This document shows, piece after piece, positions 33,296 through 41,239 of a stretch of 64,000 nt of DNA (the stretch's first letter is position 1; each line of letters begins with the position of its first letter). Both the position numbers and the translations under genes were made by a program. Source of the DNA: Gammaproteobacteria bacterium (GTDB taxonomy: Bacteria > Pseudomonadota > Gammaproteobacteria > Eutrophobiales > Eutrophobiaceae); NCBI GenBank assembly GCA_016193395.1, contig JACPSH010000008.1:1-64000 (forward strand), written 5' to 3'. A model generated the notes under the pieces. The model did not search any database, was not told the DNA's origin, and was given only the letters and a program-made list of their open reading frames with translations.

Positions 33296-34794
33296 CGGCG
33301 GGACATCGCCCGGCTGCCGGAGGCAGCGAACCGCCGGTTGACGCGACGCTGACGGATTGCATCCGGGACCTCGAAAGGCAGGCCGCTGTGCTCGAACCCG
33401 GGCCGGGCGAGCGCCGCGCCGAGCTCGACGCTGTCAACGCCTATCTGGAGGAATTCCTGTCCACGCTGGATTCACGCCCGGCGTCCATGGCAGCGCGGCA
33501 GCAGGCGCGGGGAATCCTGGATTCGCCCATCGCGGAGCAGGGCATGGACATGGGGTCCGTACTGCAACTGTTCCGCGAGAACGTGAATGATGTGGGCGCG
33601 AGCCACGCCTCCGGCCGTTTCCTGGGTTACATCCCGCTCGGCGGCCTCTATCCCGGCGCGCTCGGGGAGTTTCTCGCCGCGGTCACCAACAAGTATTCCG
33701 GAGATTTTTCCTGCTGCCCGGGCGCCGCGCACATGGAATACCAGGTGCTGCGCTGGATCGCGGATCTGCTCGGTTATCCGAAAGGCGCCGCGGGCAACCT
33801 GAGTTCAGGCGGCAGTATCGGCATCCTCACGGCGACCGTGACCGCGCGCGACGCACATGGCTTGCGGGCCCCGGACTACGAGCGCGCGGTAGTGTATCTG
33901 ACGCCGCACACGCACCACGCGATGTACAAGGCGCTGCGCATCGCCGGGCTCGGCGGATGCGTGCAGCGGCGCATCGCCGTCGATGCCGCCTTCCGCATGG
34001 ATGCCGACGCGCTGGATGCGGCGGTCGCAAAGGACAAGAAGGACGGGCTAATCCCGTGGCTGCTCGTTGGCTCGGCCGGCACGACCGACGTCGGCAGCAT
34101 CGATCCGCTGGATGCGCTCGCGGAAACGGCCGATCGCCACGGCCTCTGGTTCCAGGTAGACGCCGCTTACGGCGGGTTCTTCATGTTGAGCGAGTTGGTG
34201 CGCGATCGCTTCCGGGGCATCGAGCGATCGAACTCGCTGGTCATCAACCCGCACAAAGGTCTGCACTCGCCGATGGGCGTCGGCGCGGTGCTGGTGGCCG
34301 AGGGCGAACGGCTCTACCAGTCGCACTACCATACCGCGGCGTATCTCCAGGATACGAAATACGGCGGTGAGCAGGAAACCTCGCCCGCCGACATGGGGCC
34401 GGAGTTGACCCGGCCGTTCCGCGCGCTGTCCGTCTGGCTGCCGCTCAAGCTGCTCGGCGTCGCGCCGTTCCGGGCCGCGCTGAGCGAGAAGATCCTGCTG
34501 GCGCGCTACGCCTACGAGAAGCTCGCGGAATTCGAGTATATCGAGTTGGGCCCGTTCCCGGAGCTTTCCGTCGTCGCCTTCCGCTTCGTGCCGAAGGACG
34601 GGGACGCGGACGAATTTAACCGCCGGCTGGTCGAGGCGGTGCGCGAAGATGGGGCCGTATACCTGACGTCCACGGTGCTGAACGGCCGCTACATGATCCG
34701 CATCGCCATCCTGTCCTTCCGCACGCACCGGGATGATGTTGACCTGGCGCTGGAGAAAATCAGGTATTACGTCAATAGCCTGGCAAAGTCATGA
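33292..34794 (+). CDS. PLP-dependent group II decarboxylase (aromatic amino acid/tyrosine decarboxylase-like)
   Basis: The 500-residue enzyme has the fold-type-I group II decarboxylase pattern: GAAHMEYQVLRWIADLLGYP, NLSSGGSIGILTATVTARDA, the HxH region in LTPHTHHAMYKAL, VGSAGTTDVGSIDPLDALAE, WFQVDAAYGGFF with the PLP-binding Asp, and the Schiff-base Lys in INPHKGLHSPMG. Relatives decarboxylate aromatic amino acids or glutamate, or act as aldehyde synthases. The natural substrate is unresolved. Being translationally coupled to the AhpD-like gene suggests a shared oxidative or amine-producing step. Confidence 0.87.
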   Translation: MTAGHRPAAGGSEPPVDATLTDCIRDLERQAAVLEPGPGERRAELDAVNAYLEEFLSTLDSRPASMAARQQARGILDSPIAEQGMDMGSVLQLFRENVNDVGASHASGRFLGYIPLGGLYPGALGEFLAAVTNKYSGDFSCCPGAAHMEYQVLRWIADLLGYPKGAAGNLSSGGSIGILTATVTARDAHGLRAPDYERAVVYLTPHTHHAMYKALRIAGLGGCVQRRIAVDAAFRMDADALDAAVAKDKKDGLIPWLLVGSAGTTDVGSIDPLDALAETADRHGLWFQVDAAYGGFFMLSELVRDRFRGIERSNSLVINPHKGLHSPMGVGAVLVAEGERLYQSHYHTAAYLQDTKYGGEQETSPADMGPELTRPFRALSVWLPLKLLGVAPFRAALSEKILLARYAYEKLAEFEYIELGPFPELSVVAFRFVPKDGDADEFNRRLVEAVREDGAVYLTSTVLNGRYMIRIAILSFRTHRDDVDLALEKIRYYVNSLAKS

Positions 34795-34947
34795 CTGCGC
34801 CATGCCAGCAAACAACGACTTCACTCAATTGAGTGATATTGACGTCAAGGTTTGACCGGGGTTTCATGTGATCTGGTTGCGTAGGCCGTCCGAGTCGTTA
34901 TACATTGAACAATCGAAGAGAGCCCGGCGACAGTTTACTCTAACTAT

Positions 34948-35166
34948 ATGAATCTTAAAAGGAAAGGCGCTGAGACCGAGATCGCCCAACTCAGGGAACT
35001 GCTAAGCCGTGCTATGCAGCATCCGGGCGTTGCCGAACTGATGAATGTCTACAATTCATGGAAGAAATACGACGATGCGACTAGGGGCTACGATTTGCTG
35101 AAGGCCGCGCGTCAAACTTTCTCGCTGTCCACTTCTTCCGGTCCGTTGCTGCGCTGGAGCGATTGA
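34948..35166 (+). CDS. Hypothetical protein, 72 residues, upstream of toxin-antitoxin pair
   Basis: A small helical, charged protein (MNLKRKGAETEIAQLRELLS...) that I do not recognise. It ends one base before the start of the antitoxin gene, so it is probably the first gene of that operon. The surrounding DNA is visibly lower in G+C than the flanking catabolic genes. The 153 bp before it contain no gene; a CAATTGAGTGATATTGACGTCA stretch is A+T-rich and may hold the promoter. Confidence 0.55.
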   Translation: MNLKRKGAETEIAQLRELLSRAMQHPGVAELMNVYNSWKKYDDATRGYDLLKAARQTFSLSTSSGPLLRWSD

Positions 35167-35167
35167 A

Positions 35168-35383
35168 ATGGCGAACACGCTGCCTCTGGACAAGATGACA
35201 GTGGAAGAAAAGCTCCAGGCCATGGAGTCCCTGTGGGACGATTTGTGCCGCAGGGGGGAAGTCGTCTCACCGGAGTGGCATGGGGAAGCGCTCCAGCAAA
35301 GGGACGCCGCATACAAGCGTGGCGACGACAGTTTTCAAGACTGGGAAGCAACCAAAAAGGCGATTCGAGACCGGACTTCGTGA
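35168..35383 (+). CDS. Addiction-module antitoxin (putative addiction module component family)
   Basis: The 71-residue protein has the signature of this antitoxin family: DKMTVEEKLQAMESLWDDLC followed by SPEWHGEALQQRDAAYKRGD. The C-terminal portion wraps the toxin. Unlike ParD- or RelB-type antitoxins it has no evident ribbon-helix-helix. Its stop overlaps the toxin GTG start (GTGA). Confidence 0.88.
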   Translation: MANTLPLDKMTVEEKLQAMESLWDDLCRRGEVVSPEWHGEALQQRDAAYKRGDDSFQDWEATKKAIRDRTS

Positions 35384-35688
35384 GGATCAGAATTCTCCGG
35401 TCTGCCGGCCAGGATCTGATCGAAGGTTACCGGTTTTACGAGAGGCAGGCATCGGGCGTCGGAGCGTATTTTCTCGACGCGCTCTATTCGGATCTCGATT
35501 CCCTGGCCATCAACGCAGGCGTACACGCCGTGCATTTCGACGGGTATCATCGGCTGCTTTCGAAACGCTTTCCATTCGCGGTCTATTACCGTATCGAGCA
35601 CGACGAAGTGCGGGTCTATGCCGTACTCGATTGCCGTCGCCAGCCTGCCTGGATCAGGAGCAAGCTGCCCAAGGGTTTCGAGGAATGA
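35380..35688 (+). CDS. RelE/ParE-family toxin
   Basis: The 102-residue protein has a RelE/ParE fold pattern: ILRSAGQDLIEGYRFYERQA, YFLDALYSDLDSLAINAGVH and RLLSKRFPFAVYYRIEHDEV ending in VYAVLDCRRQPAW. It likely inhibits gyrase or translation when unbalanced. The GTG at 35380 overlaps the antitoxin stop by four bases; this antitoxin-first order with overlap is normal for this family. Confidence 0.88.
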   Translation: MRIRILRSAGQDLIEGYRFYERQASGVGAYFLDALYSDLDSLAINAGVHAVHFDGYHRLLSKRFPFAVYYRIEHDEVRVYAVLDCRRQPAWIRSKLPKGFEE

Positions 35689-35751
35689 GCTTCATGGCAA
35701 CGCAGTCGCCGATCGTCTGCACGTCCGGCCGGAATAAAGCGAGGAAACTGC

Positions 35752-37041
35752 ATGGATGACAAGTCACGTTCGAGCGGCAGGAAGCCGCACCCGCTATCGC
35801 AGCTCAAGACTGAACTGATCTGGGAGGACAAGTACGACGCGGAGGGGAAGCGCGTCGCGCCGCTGCGAGTGGCGCTGCCGTTTCAGACAGTCGAAACCGT
35901 CAATGAATCCAGCCAGGATCGGCAGAAGAGCCTGTTGTTCGATTCATCCGGCGTGCGCGAGGAGGAGTGGCGCAACCGGCTGATCTGGGGCGACAAGAAA
36001 TACGTGCTACCCTCGCTGTTGCCCGAGTTCGCGGGCAAGGTCAATCTCATCTACATCGACCCGCCGTTCGATACCGGCGCGGATTTCTCATTCACCGCCA
36101 CCGTCCCGGATCATCCCGAAACGCCCGAAGACGATTCGTTCACCTTCACCAAAGAGCCGAGCATCATCGAGCACAAAGCCTATCGCGACACGTGGGGACG
36201 CGAACTGGATTCCTACCTGCAATGGTTCTACGAAACTGTGGTGGCGCTTCATGAATTGCTGAATGAGCATGGGAGTCTATACATACATCTTGATTGGCAT
36301 GTCAGTTTCTACGCGAAAGCGATCATCGACGAAGTCTTTGGCCCGGACAGATTTGTAAACGAGGTTGTATGGAAGCGGCAGACTGCCAAAGGCGATGTAA
36401 CGCAAGGCGCGATGCATATGGGGCGAATCCACGAAGCGATTTTCTTCTACACAAAGTCTGAGAATTACGCGTGGAACATGCAGTACACGCCCTACGATGA
36501 GAGCTACACCGACTCGGCGTACCGCAGTCAAGATCCGGATGGGCGTCGGCCGCTGTGCGAGTACCACGACGCCATCCTGCGCGCCGACTCGCCGCTCACG
36601 ATCGGGGAACGCGAGCTGATCGCTGCGTATGTTTCCGGGCTCAATGCCTGCAACTACTGTCACGGCGCCCACCGAATCTTCGCCGAAGGGCACGGCGTCG
36701 AGCCGGGCATCTTCGACCGGTTGATGGCGGACCCGCAGACCGCGGAAATCAATCCGAAGGTGCTGCCGATCCTGGACTACGTCCGCAAGCTCACCCTGTC
36801 GTCCGCTTCAGTGAGGGACAGCGATGTCGAGGCCGTATATGCAGCGGGCTGGAGCGAGGAAGCGTTGTACGACGTTGTCTGCGTCTGCGCGCTGTTCAAC
36901 TTCATGAACCGCATCGTCGAGGGCTGCGGCGTGACCCGGACTCCGGCCGGCGAAGCGGAGCAGCGGGAACGGGTGGCCGGCAGCCGCGGCGACCCGGAAG
37001 GCTACCGCAATTTCGCCCGCAATCTCGGAATCACTGGTTAA
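35752..37041 (+). CDS. Chimeric ORF: truncated N6-adenine DNA methyltransferase fused in frame to a truncated AhpD-like protein
   Basis: Residues 1 to about 266 match the N-terminal part of type III-like (Mod) site-specific DNA methyltransferases, with NRLIWGDKKYVLPSLLPEF and the catalytic motif IV DPPF at 103-106 in NLIYIDPPFDTGADF. After YTDSAYRSQDPDGRR the sequence switches to PLCEYHDAILRADSPL and continues, without frameshift, as a close paralogue of the AhpD-like protein at 32729, including the CNYCHGAH redox site, to the end. In this methyltransferase class the AdoMet-binding FxGxG motif lies C-terminal, so it has been lost and the first half should be inactive. The AhpD part lacks its first 25 residues. 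The breakpoint is near 36550. A ribosome site (GAGGAAA) precedes the ATG. An assembly chimera is possible. Confidence 0.85.
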   Translation: MDDKSRSSGRKPHPLSQLKTELIWEDKYDAEGKRVAPLRVALPFQTVETVNESSQDRQKSLLFDSSGVREEEWRNRLIWGDKKYVLPSLLPEFAGKVNLIYIDPPFDTGADFSFTATVPDHPETPEDDSFTFTKEPSIIEHKAYRDTWGRELDSYLQWFYETVVALHELLNEHGSLYIHLDWHVSFYAKAIIDEVFGPDRFVNEVVWKRQTAKGDVTQGAMHMGRIHEAIFFYTKSENYAWNMQYTPYDESYTDSAYRSQDPDGRRPLCEYHDAILRADSPLTIGERELIAAYVSGLNACNYCHGAHRIFAEGHGVEPGIFDRLMADPQTAEINPKVLPILDYVRKLTLSSASVRDSDVEAVYAAGWSEEALYDVVCVCALFNFMNRIVEGCGVTRTPAGEAEQRERVAGSRGDPEGYRNFARNLGITG

Positions 37042-37070
37042 GGGCTGCGCACACGGCGGGATCCCCCTTC

Positions 37071-38717
37071 GTGCCAGGTCCAGCCGGTCGCGAGCGATCT
37101 CTCTACTTCGATTATCCGCGCTATTCCTTCGTCAGGCCGCCCGAGCTCCGCGGCGAGTCCCTGCGCCACGCCGTCGCGATCGCGGGGGCCGGTCCCGTGG
37201 GCCTCGCGGCGGCCCTCGAGCTCGCGCGCCACGGCGTCGCCAGTGTGGTGCTGGACGAGAAGGACACGGTCAACGACGGCAGCCGCGCCATCTGCGTCGC
37301 GCGGCACAGCCTCGAGATCTTCCAGCAGCTCGGCGTCTCGGAACGTTTCACGGCCAAGGCGCTCGGCTGGACGCACGGGACCTCGTATTACGGCACGCGA
37401 CCGGTGTACCGGCTGGAAATGCCGCACTCCGAGCAGGAACGTTTCCACCCGATGTACAACATCCAGCAGCAGTACATCGAAAAGTTCCTGGTGGATCACG
37501 CCGCAGGCCAACCGCTGGTCGAATTGCGCTGGCAGAGCCGCATCGCGGAAACGCGTCTGCGGCCTGATGGCGTCGAGCTCCGCATCGAAACACCCGGTGG
37601 TAGCTATGCGTTGCATGCCGATTACCTGCTCGCGGCCGACGGCGCGCGCAGTAGCGTCAGGCATTCGCTGGGACTGCCGCTGCGGGGCGAAGCCTACGAG
37701 GGCCGCTACGTCATCGTGGACATCGGGATGCCCTCCGACTACCCGGTCGAGCGCCGCGCATTCTTCGATCCGCCCGCCAATCCCGGCTCCACCGTGCTGC
37801 TGCACCGGCAGCCCGACGACATCTGGCGCGTCGACTACCAGCTCCGCGACGACGAGGACGAGGATCAGGCTCTCGAGGAGAAGAACATTCGTGCGCGCGT
37901 CGGTGCGATCCTGGAAATGGTGGGCGAAAAAGGTCCGTGGGAGCTCGAATGGTGGAGCCTGTACAAGGCCTACACGCTGGCGCTGGACGACTACCGGTGC
38001 GGGCCCGTCCTGTTCATCGGTGACGCGGCGCACCTGGTGCCCATCTTCGGCGTGCGCGGGCTCAATTCCGGCCTTGCCGATGCCGCGAACGCGGGCTGGA
38101 AGCTGGCTTACGTGATCCGCGGCCGGGCATCGCCCGCGCTGCTCGATTCTTATTCGCCGGAGCGGCGCGGCGCGACGCTGGAGATCTTCGAGAATTCCGC
38201 GCGCAGCACGCGCTTCATGACACCGCCGACCCGCGGCTACCGGCTCATGCGCGACGCGGCGCTGGCGCTCGCGGTCGAGCACGAATTCACGCGCCCGCTG
38301 ATCAACCCGCGTCAGTCGCGTCCTTACACCTACGCGGAGAGTCCGCTCACTTGGCAGGAGGGTGATGCGGAGTTCACGGCAGGCCCGCGCGCCGGGGCAC
38401 CGCTCTTCAATCAGCGTCTCGGTCCGGACGACTACCTCCTGGATCGCCTGGGCGCCGGATTCAGCGGCCTGTGTTTTTTCGCGGATGCGCGCGTACCGGA
38501 ACCGGTCCGGCAGCTGTTCGATGAATTCTCCGCGGGCGGAGAACGCTTCACCCCGATCGTTGTCGATGAACGCTGCGCGCACGTGTTCGCGGCCTACGGT
38601 GCCATCGATGGCAGCTTCTACCTGGTGCGTCCGGATCGGCACGTGTGCGCCCGCTGGCGCGAAATCGATATCGACCAGGCAAGGCGCGCGCTGGGGCGCG
38701 CCCTGGGAGGGAGTTGA
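37071..38717 (+). CDS. FAD-dependent aromatic monooxygenase (MhpA/PheA-TfdB class)
   Basis: The 548-residue group A flavin monooxygenase has the dinucleotide-binding GAGPVGLAAALELARHG near residue 40, the DG motif YLLAADGARSSVRHSLG, and the GD motif GPVLFIGDAAHLVPIFGVRG, followed by a C-terminal thioredoxin-like domain as in 3-(3-hydroxyphenyl)propionate and phenol hydroxylases. It uses NAD(P)H and O2 to hydroxylate an aromatic ring, possibly displacing a substituent. I chose GTG at 37071, the only plausible in-frame start before the FAD motif that does not enter the preceding gene. It lies 29 bp after the AhpD-like end and one base before the DUF2783 gene. Confidence 0.88.
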   Translation: MPGPAGRERSLYFDYPRYSFVRPPELRGESLRHAVAIAGAGPVGLAAALELARHGVASVVLDEKDTVNDGSRAICVARHSLEIFQQLGVSERFTAKALGWTHGTSYYGTRPVYRLEMPHSEQERFHPMYNIQQQYIEKFLVDHAAGQPLVELRWQSRIAETRLRPDGVELRIETPGGSYALHADYLLAADGARSSVRHSLGLPLRGEAYEGRYVIVDIGMPSDYPVERRAFFDPPANPGSTVLLHRQPDDIWRVDYQLRDDEDEDQALEEKNIRARVGAILEMVGEKGPWELEWWSLYKAYTLALDDYRCGPVLFIGDAAHLVPIFGVRGLNSGLADAANAGWKLAYVIRGRASPALLDSYSPERRGATLEIFENSARSTRFMTPPTRGYRLMRDAALALAVEHEFTRPLINPRQSRPYTYAESPLTWQEGDAEFTAGPRAGAPLFNQRLGPDDYLLDRLGAGFSGLCFFADARVPEPVRQLFDEFSAGGERFTPIVVDERCAHVFAAYGAIDGSFYLVRPDRHVCARWREIDIDQARRALGRALGGS

Positions 38718-38718
38718 G

Positions 38719-38913
38719 ATGGAGGGCAGACTGCCGGAAGCGGACCTGGAGCGGGCCTACGAGCTCATCGCGGAAGCCATCGATCGCGCCGGCGCGGAGA
38801 AGGAATCGCGCTTTCTCGCGCGGCTCTGCCTCGCGCTGGCCGCGCAGCTCGAGGGGCTCGACCGGGTCGAGACGGCTATCCGGATCTCCGAAAGCGATCC
38901 CGCGGTCCGCTGA
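38719..38913 (+). CDS. DUF2783-like small protein
   Basis: The 64-residue helical protein (LPEADLERAYELIAEAIDRA, then SRFLARLCLALAAQLEGLDR) resembles DUF2783 proteins, short helical products encoded next to flavin monooxygenases and MBL hydrolases of aromatic degradation clusters. It starts one base after the monooxygenase stop, with GGGAGG upstream, so it is in the same operon. A second DUF2783 protein lies at 61592. Function unknown; perhaps an accessory subunit or chaperone. Confidence 0.7.
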   Translation: MEGRLPEADLERAYELIAEAIDRAGAEKESRFLARLCLALAAQLEGLDRVETAIRISESDPAVR

Positions 38914-38933
38914 CCCCGACCTCGGGGGCAAAG

Positions 38934-41132
38934 CTAGTTGCGCCTGTCGGCGAGCGGCCGGGCCGGATAATAATGCAGCGGTACGGGATCCCCGCGCGCC
39001 TTCCGCGCGCGCGCCTGCGCCGGTGTTTCGACCCTGGCCGCGGCGGCGAGTCCCGCCTTCCGATCCACGGGGAAGGGAGCATCCGCCGCATCCGGCGGCG
39101 GCATCATGTCGGCGTGGAAGTAGGCGACCTTGTGTTTCGCCGGGTCCACGCGCCGGTGCACGTCGAGGTCGCGCTCGTTCGCGCCGTGCGGCGCGGCCAC
39201 GCAGATTCCGTCGACAATCTCCAGATCCAGCCACCACTTCTTGTGGGGGTTGCGCACGCCGTGGCCGAGCCAGTCGTCGAGGCGCGTGGCGACAGGCACC
39301 AGCAGCGGCTTGAGCCACATCGCATTGATGCCGAGCCAGCTTGCAATCTGCGTATACAGCGGACCGTCCAGCGTCACGACCTTGTTCAGCGGGCAGGTTT
39401 TCATGCAGCGCCCGCAGGCCAGCCCGCGCTTGTTGGTGAGCCGGTAGCGGGTGCAGCGATCCACGTCCGGCTTCCAGATCTCGTAGCCGTTGAACATGAC
39501 CTTGCCGCCGAAGGGAATCGCGTCGCAGGGACATTCGCGCGCGCACTTGCGGCAGTTGGAGCAGAAATACTGGAGGCCGAAATCCACGGGGCGGTCGGGA
39601 ACCAGCGGCAGGTCGGTGGTCATCACGACGGACTTGAAGCGCGGGCCGACGAAGGGGTTGAGGACCAGTTCCCCGATGCGGCTGAGCTCGCCCAGTCCCG
39701 CCCAGAGGATCAACGGGATGTGCAGCACGTCGGAATCGGCGTTGGTCTGCGGCCGCGCGGGAAATCCCAGGGACCGCAGGAAGTCGGCCATGACCCCGGC
39801 GATCTCGGCACCGCGCAGGTAGGCACGCATGGACTGCGCGCCCGAGATGAAGTCATCGCCGGACGCACCTTCCATGGTCTCGTAGCCCTGGTCGATGAGC
39901 ATGACGACGGCATAGCGGTGATAGGGCTCGATGGGCGTGCCGTCCTCCTTGTGGGAGAACCAGGCGTAGGCCGGGATCTCGCAGATCCCGGTAAGGTCCG
40001 AACCCAGGAAATAGGACAGCGACTTGAGCGCCCGCGTGTTCGCTTCCGGGTCGGCGCAGCCGGGATCGGCGCGCTCCGCGACCTGGCCGTTCTGCATCGG
40101 CACCATGCCGCGGATGAGATTGATCATCGCGGCGGGCAGGGGATGCTTGTAGGCGAAGCGCCAGCGTTCCTTCTGCGCCTTGTCCCCCAGGTCGCCCTTC
40201 AGCGCGCGTTCGAAGAAGGCCGCGCGCTTCGGCACTCTCGGCACCTCGTCCTCGAGAATGAGCGTCGTCGGCCGGTCAACGCGCCGCACCGTTTCCATGG
40301 GATAGCGGCTGAGATGCGTGGGGCGGTGTGCCTGGCGCAGGCGTTCGATACCCGACACTGCGCCTCCGATCCCCAGCCAGTAGGCGATGCCCTTCGCATC
40401 CAGCGCGCGCGCCGCGAGCGGCTCATCGGTCGCGAGTTCGTAGTTCGTGGTCACGGCCGCGAGCGAGAAGTCGGAGCCCGTATAGGGATTCACGATGTCT
40501 CCGTCCCTGCGGATGGCGAGACCGGCGAGGACCGCGAGCCGATCCAGATCCACGCCGCCTGTCTCCGCATCGTGCGCTTCGGCTGCAAATCCCATCTGGC
40601 GGATCTGCCCGGCGATGCAGGCCGCGATCTCGAAGGCGCGCATCGCGGCCGTCGCCGCCACGCAGCCCTCGACCCATGCGCGCGCCGGGTTGTCCGCTTC
40701 CGGCAGGCGGGGATGTTCCACCAGGATCACGACTGCGTGCGTGTGTGCCGGCGCGCTGGCGCCGTTCAGCCAGCAGGATGGCGCGATCCGGCAGATGCCC
40801 ACCTGGCCCGCATCCAGGAAGTACGCCGCGCCCTTGATGTCGACGGTACGCCGCGCCCGATCCGCCGGTACGGGTGCCCGGGCAGGCGCCGGCTCGCCGG
40901 CGCGGAAGCGCCGGAACAGATCGTGATACCTGCGGACCGCGGCGCCGAACGGAGAGTCGGTTCGCGCCGGCACACGCCGCACGACGGATTCGGAACCGCG
41001 CTCGCGCCCGCCCGGGTCCGGTTCCCGCGGCAGGCGTTCCAGCGGGTAGGGCCCCAGGTGATACGGTCGGGTCGCGTTGGAGAAGAAGATCACAGCGGCA
41101 GAGCCATCGAGCCTGAGAACAGTATGCAGCAT
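38934..41132 (-). CDS. Reductive dehalogenase homologue (RdhA-like, cytoplasmic/catabolic type)
   Basis: The 732-residue protein has the C-terminal hallmark of RdhA: GPRFKSVVMTTDLPLVPDRP followed by two [4Fe-4S] sites. The first is Cys524-x2-Cys527-x2-Cys530-x3-Cys534-Pro; the second is Cys560 with Cys573-x2-Cys576-x3-Cys580-Pro. The middle part (about 250-520) corresponds to the cobalamin-binding domain. No twin-arginine signal is present and no RdhB anchor is nearby, so it should be soluble and cytoplasmic, like the oxygen-tolerant catabolic enzymes typified by Nitratireductor NpRdhA (about 700 residues). It lacks the C-terminal ferredoxin-reductase fusion of BhbA-type enzymes. Known members remove halogens from aromatics via cobalamin; epoxyqueuosine reductase is a related but much shorter family. 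Divergent from the Rieske gene. The electron donor is not evident. Confidence 0.82.
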   Translation of the reverse strand: MLHTVLRLDGSAAVIFFSNATRPYHLGPYPLERLPREPDPGGRERGSESVVRRVPARTDSPFGAAVRRYHDLFRRFRAGEPAPARAPVPADRARRTVDIKGAAYFLDAGQVGICRIAPSCWLNGASAPAHTHAVVILVEHPRLPEADNPARAWVEGCVAATAAMRAFEIAACIAGQIRQMGFAAEAHDAETGGVDLDRLAVLAGLAIRRDGDIVNPYTGSDFSLAAVTTNYELATDEPLAARALDAKGIAYWLGIGGAVSGIERLRQAHRPTHLSRYPMETVRRVDRPTTLILEDEVPRVPKRAAFFERALKGDLGDKAQKERWRFAYKHPLPAAMINLIRGMVPMQNGQVAERADPGCADPEANTRALKSLSYFLGSDLTGICEIPAYAWFSHKEDGTPIEPYHRYAVVMLIDQGYETMEGASGDDFISGAQSMRAYLRGAEIAGVMADFLRSLGFPARPQTNADSDVLHIPLILWAGLGELSRIGELVLNPFVGPRFKSVVMTTDLPLVPDRPVDFGLQYFCSNCRKCARECPCDAIPFGGKVMFNGYEIWKPDVDRCTRYRLTNKRGLACGRCMKTCPLNKVVTLDGPLYTQIASWLGINAMWLKPLLVPVATRLDDWLGHGVRNPHKKWWLDLEIVDGICVAAPHGANERDLDVHRRVDPAKHKVAYFHADMMPPPDAADAPFPVDRKAGLAAAARVETPAQARARKARGDPVPLHYYPARPLADRRN

Positions 41133-41239
41133 CGGAGCGGCTTCCGCGCCCGGGCGCGTGCCATAATGAACCGAGTCAGCGGCACGCTGCGGCGCAGCAA
41201 CCGGGGCGGCGGTCGTGCCCGGTCATCGAGGTGAGCGGG

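Noticed and set aside
39000-41234. 753-residue rightward frame antisense to the dehalogenase homologue
   Set aside because: It is slightly longer than the RdhA frame, but only the leftward frame has cysteine clusters and family motifs.
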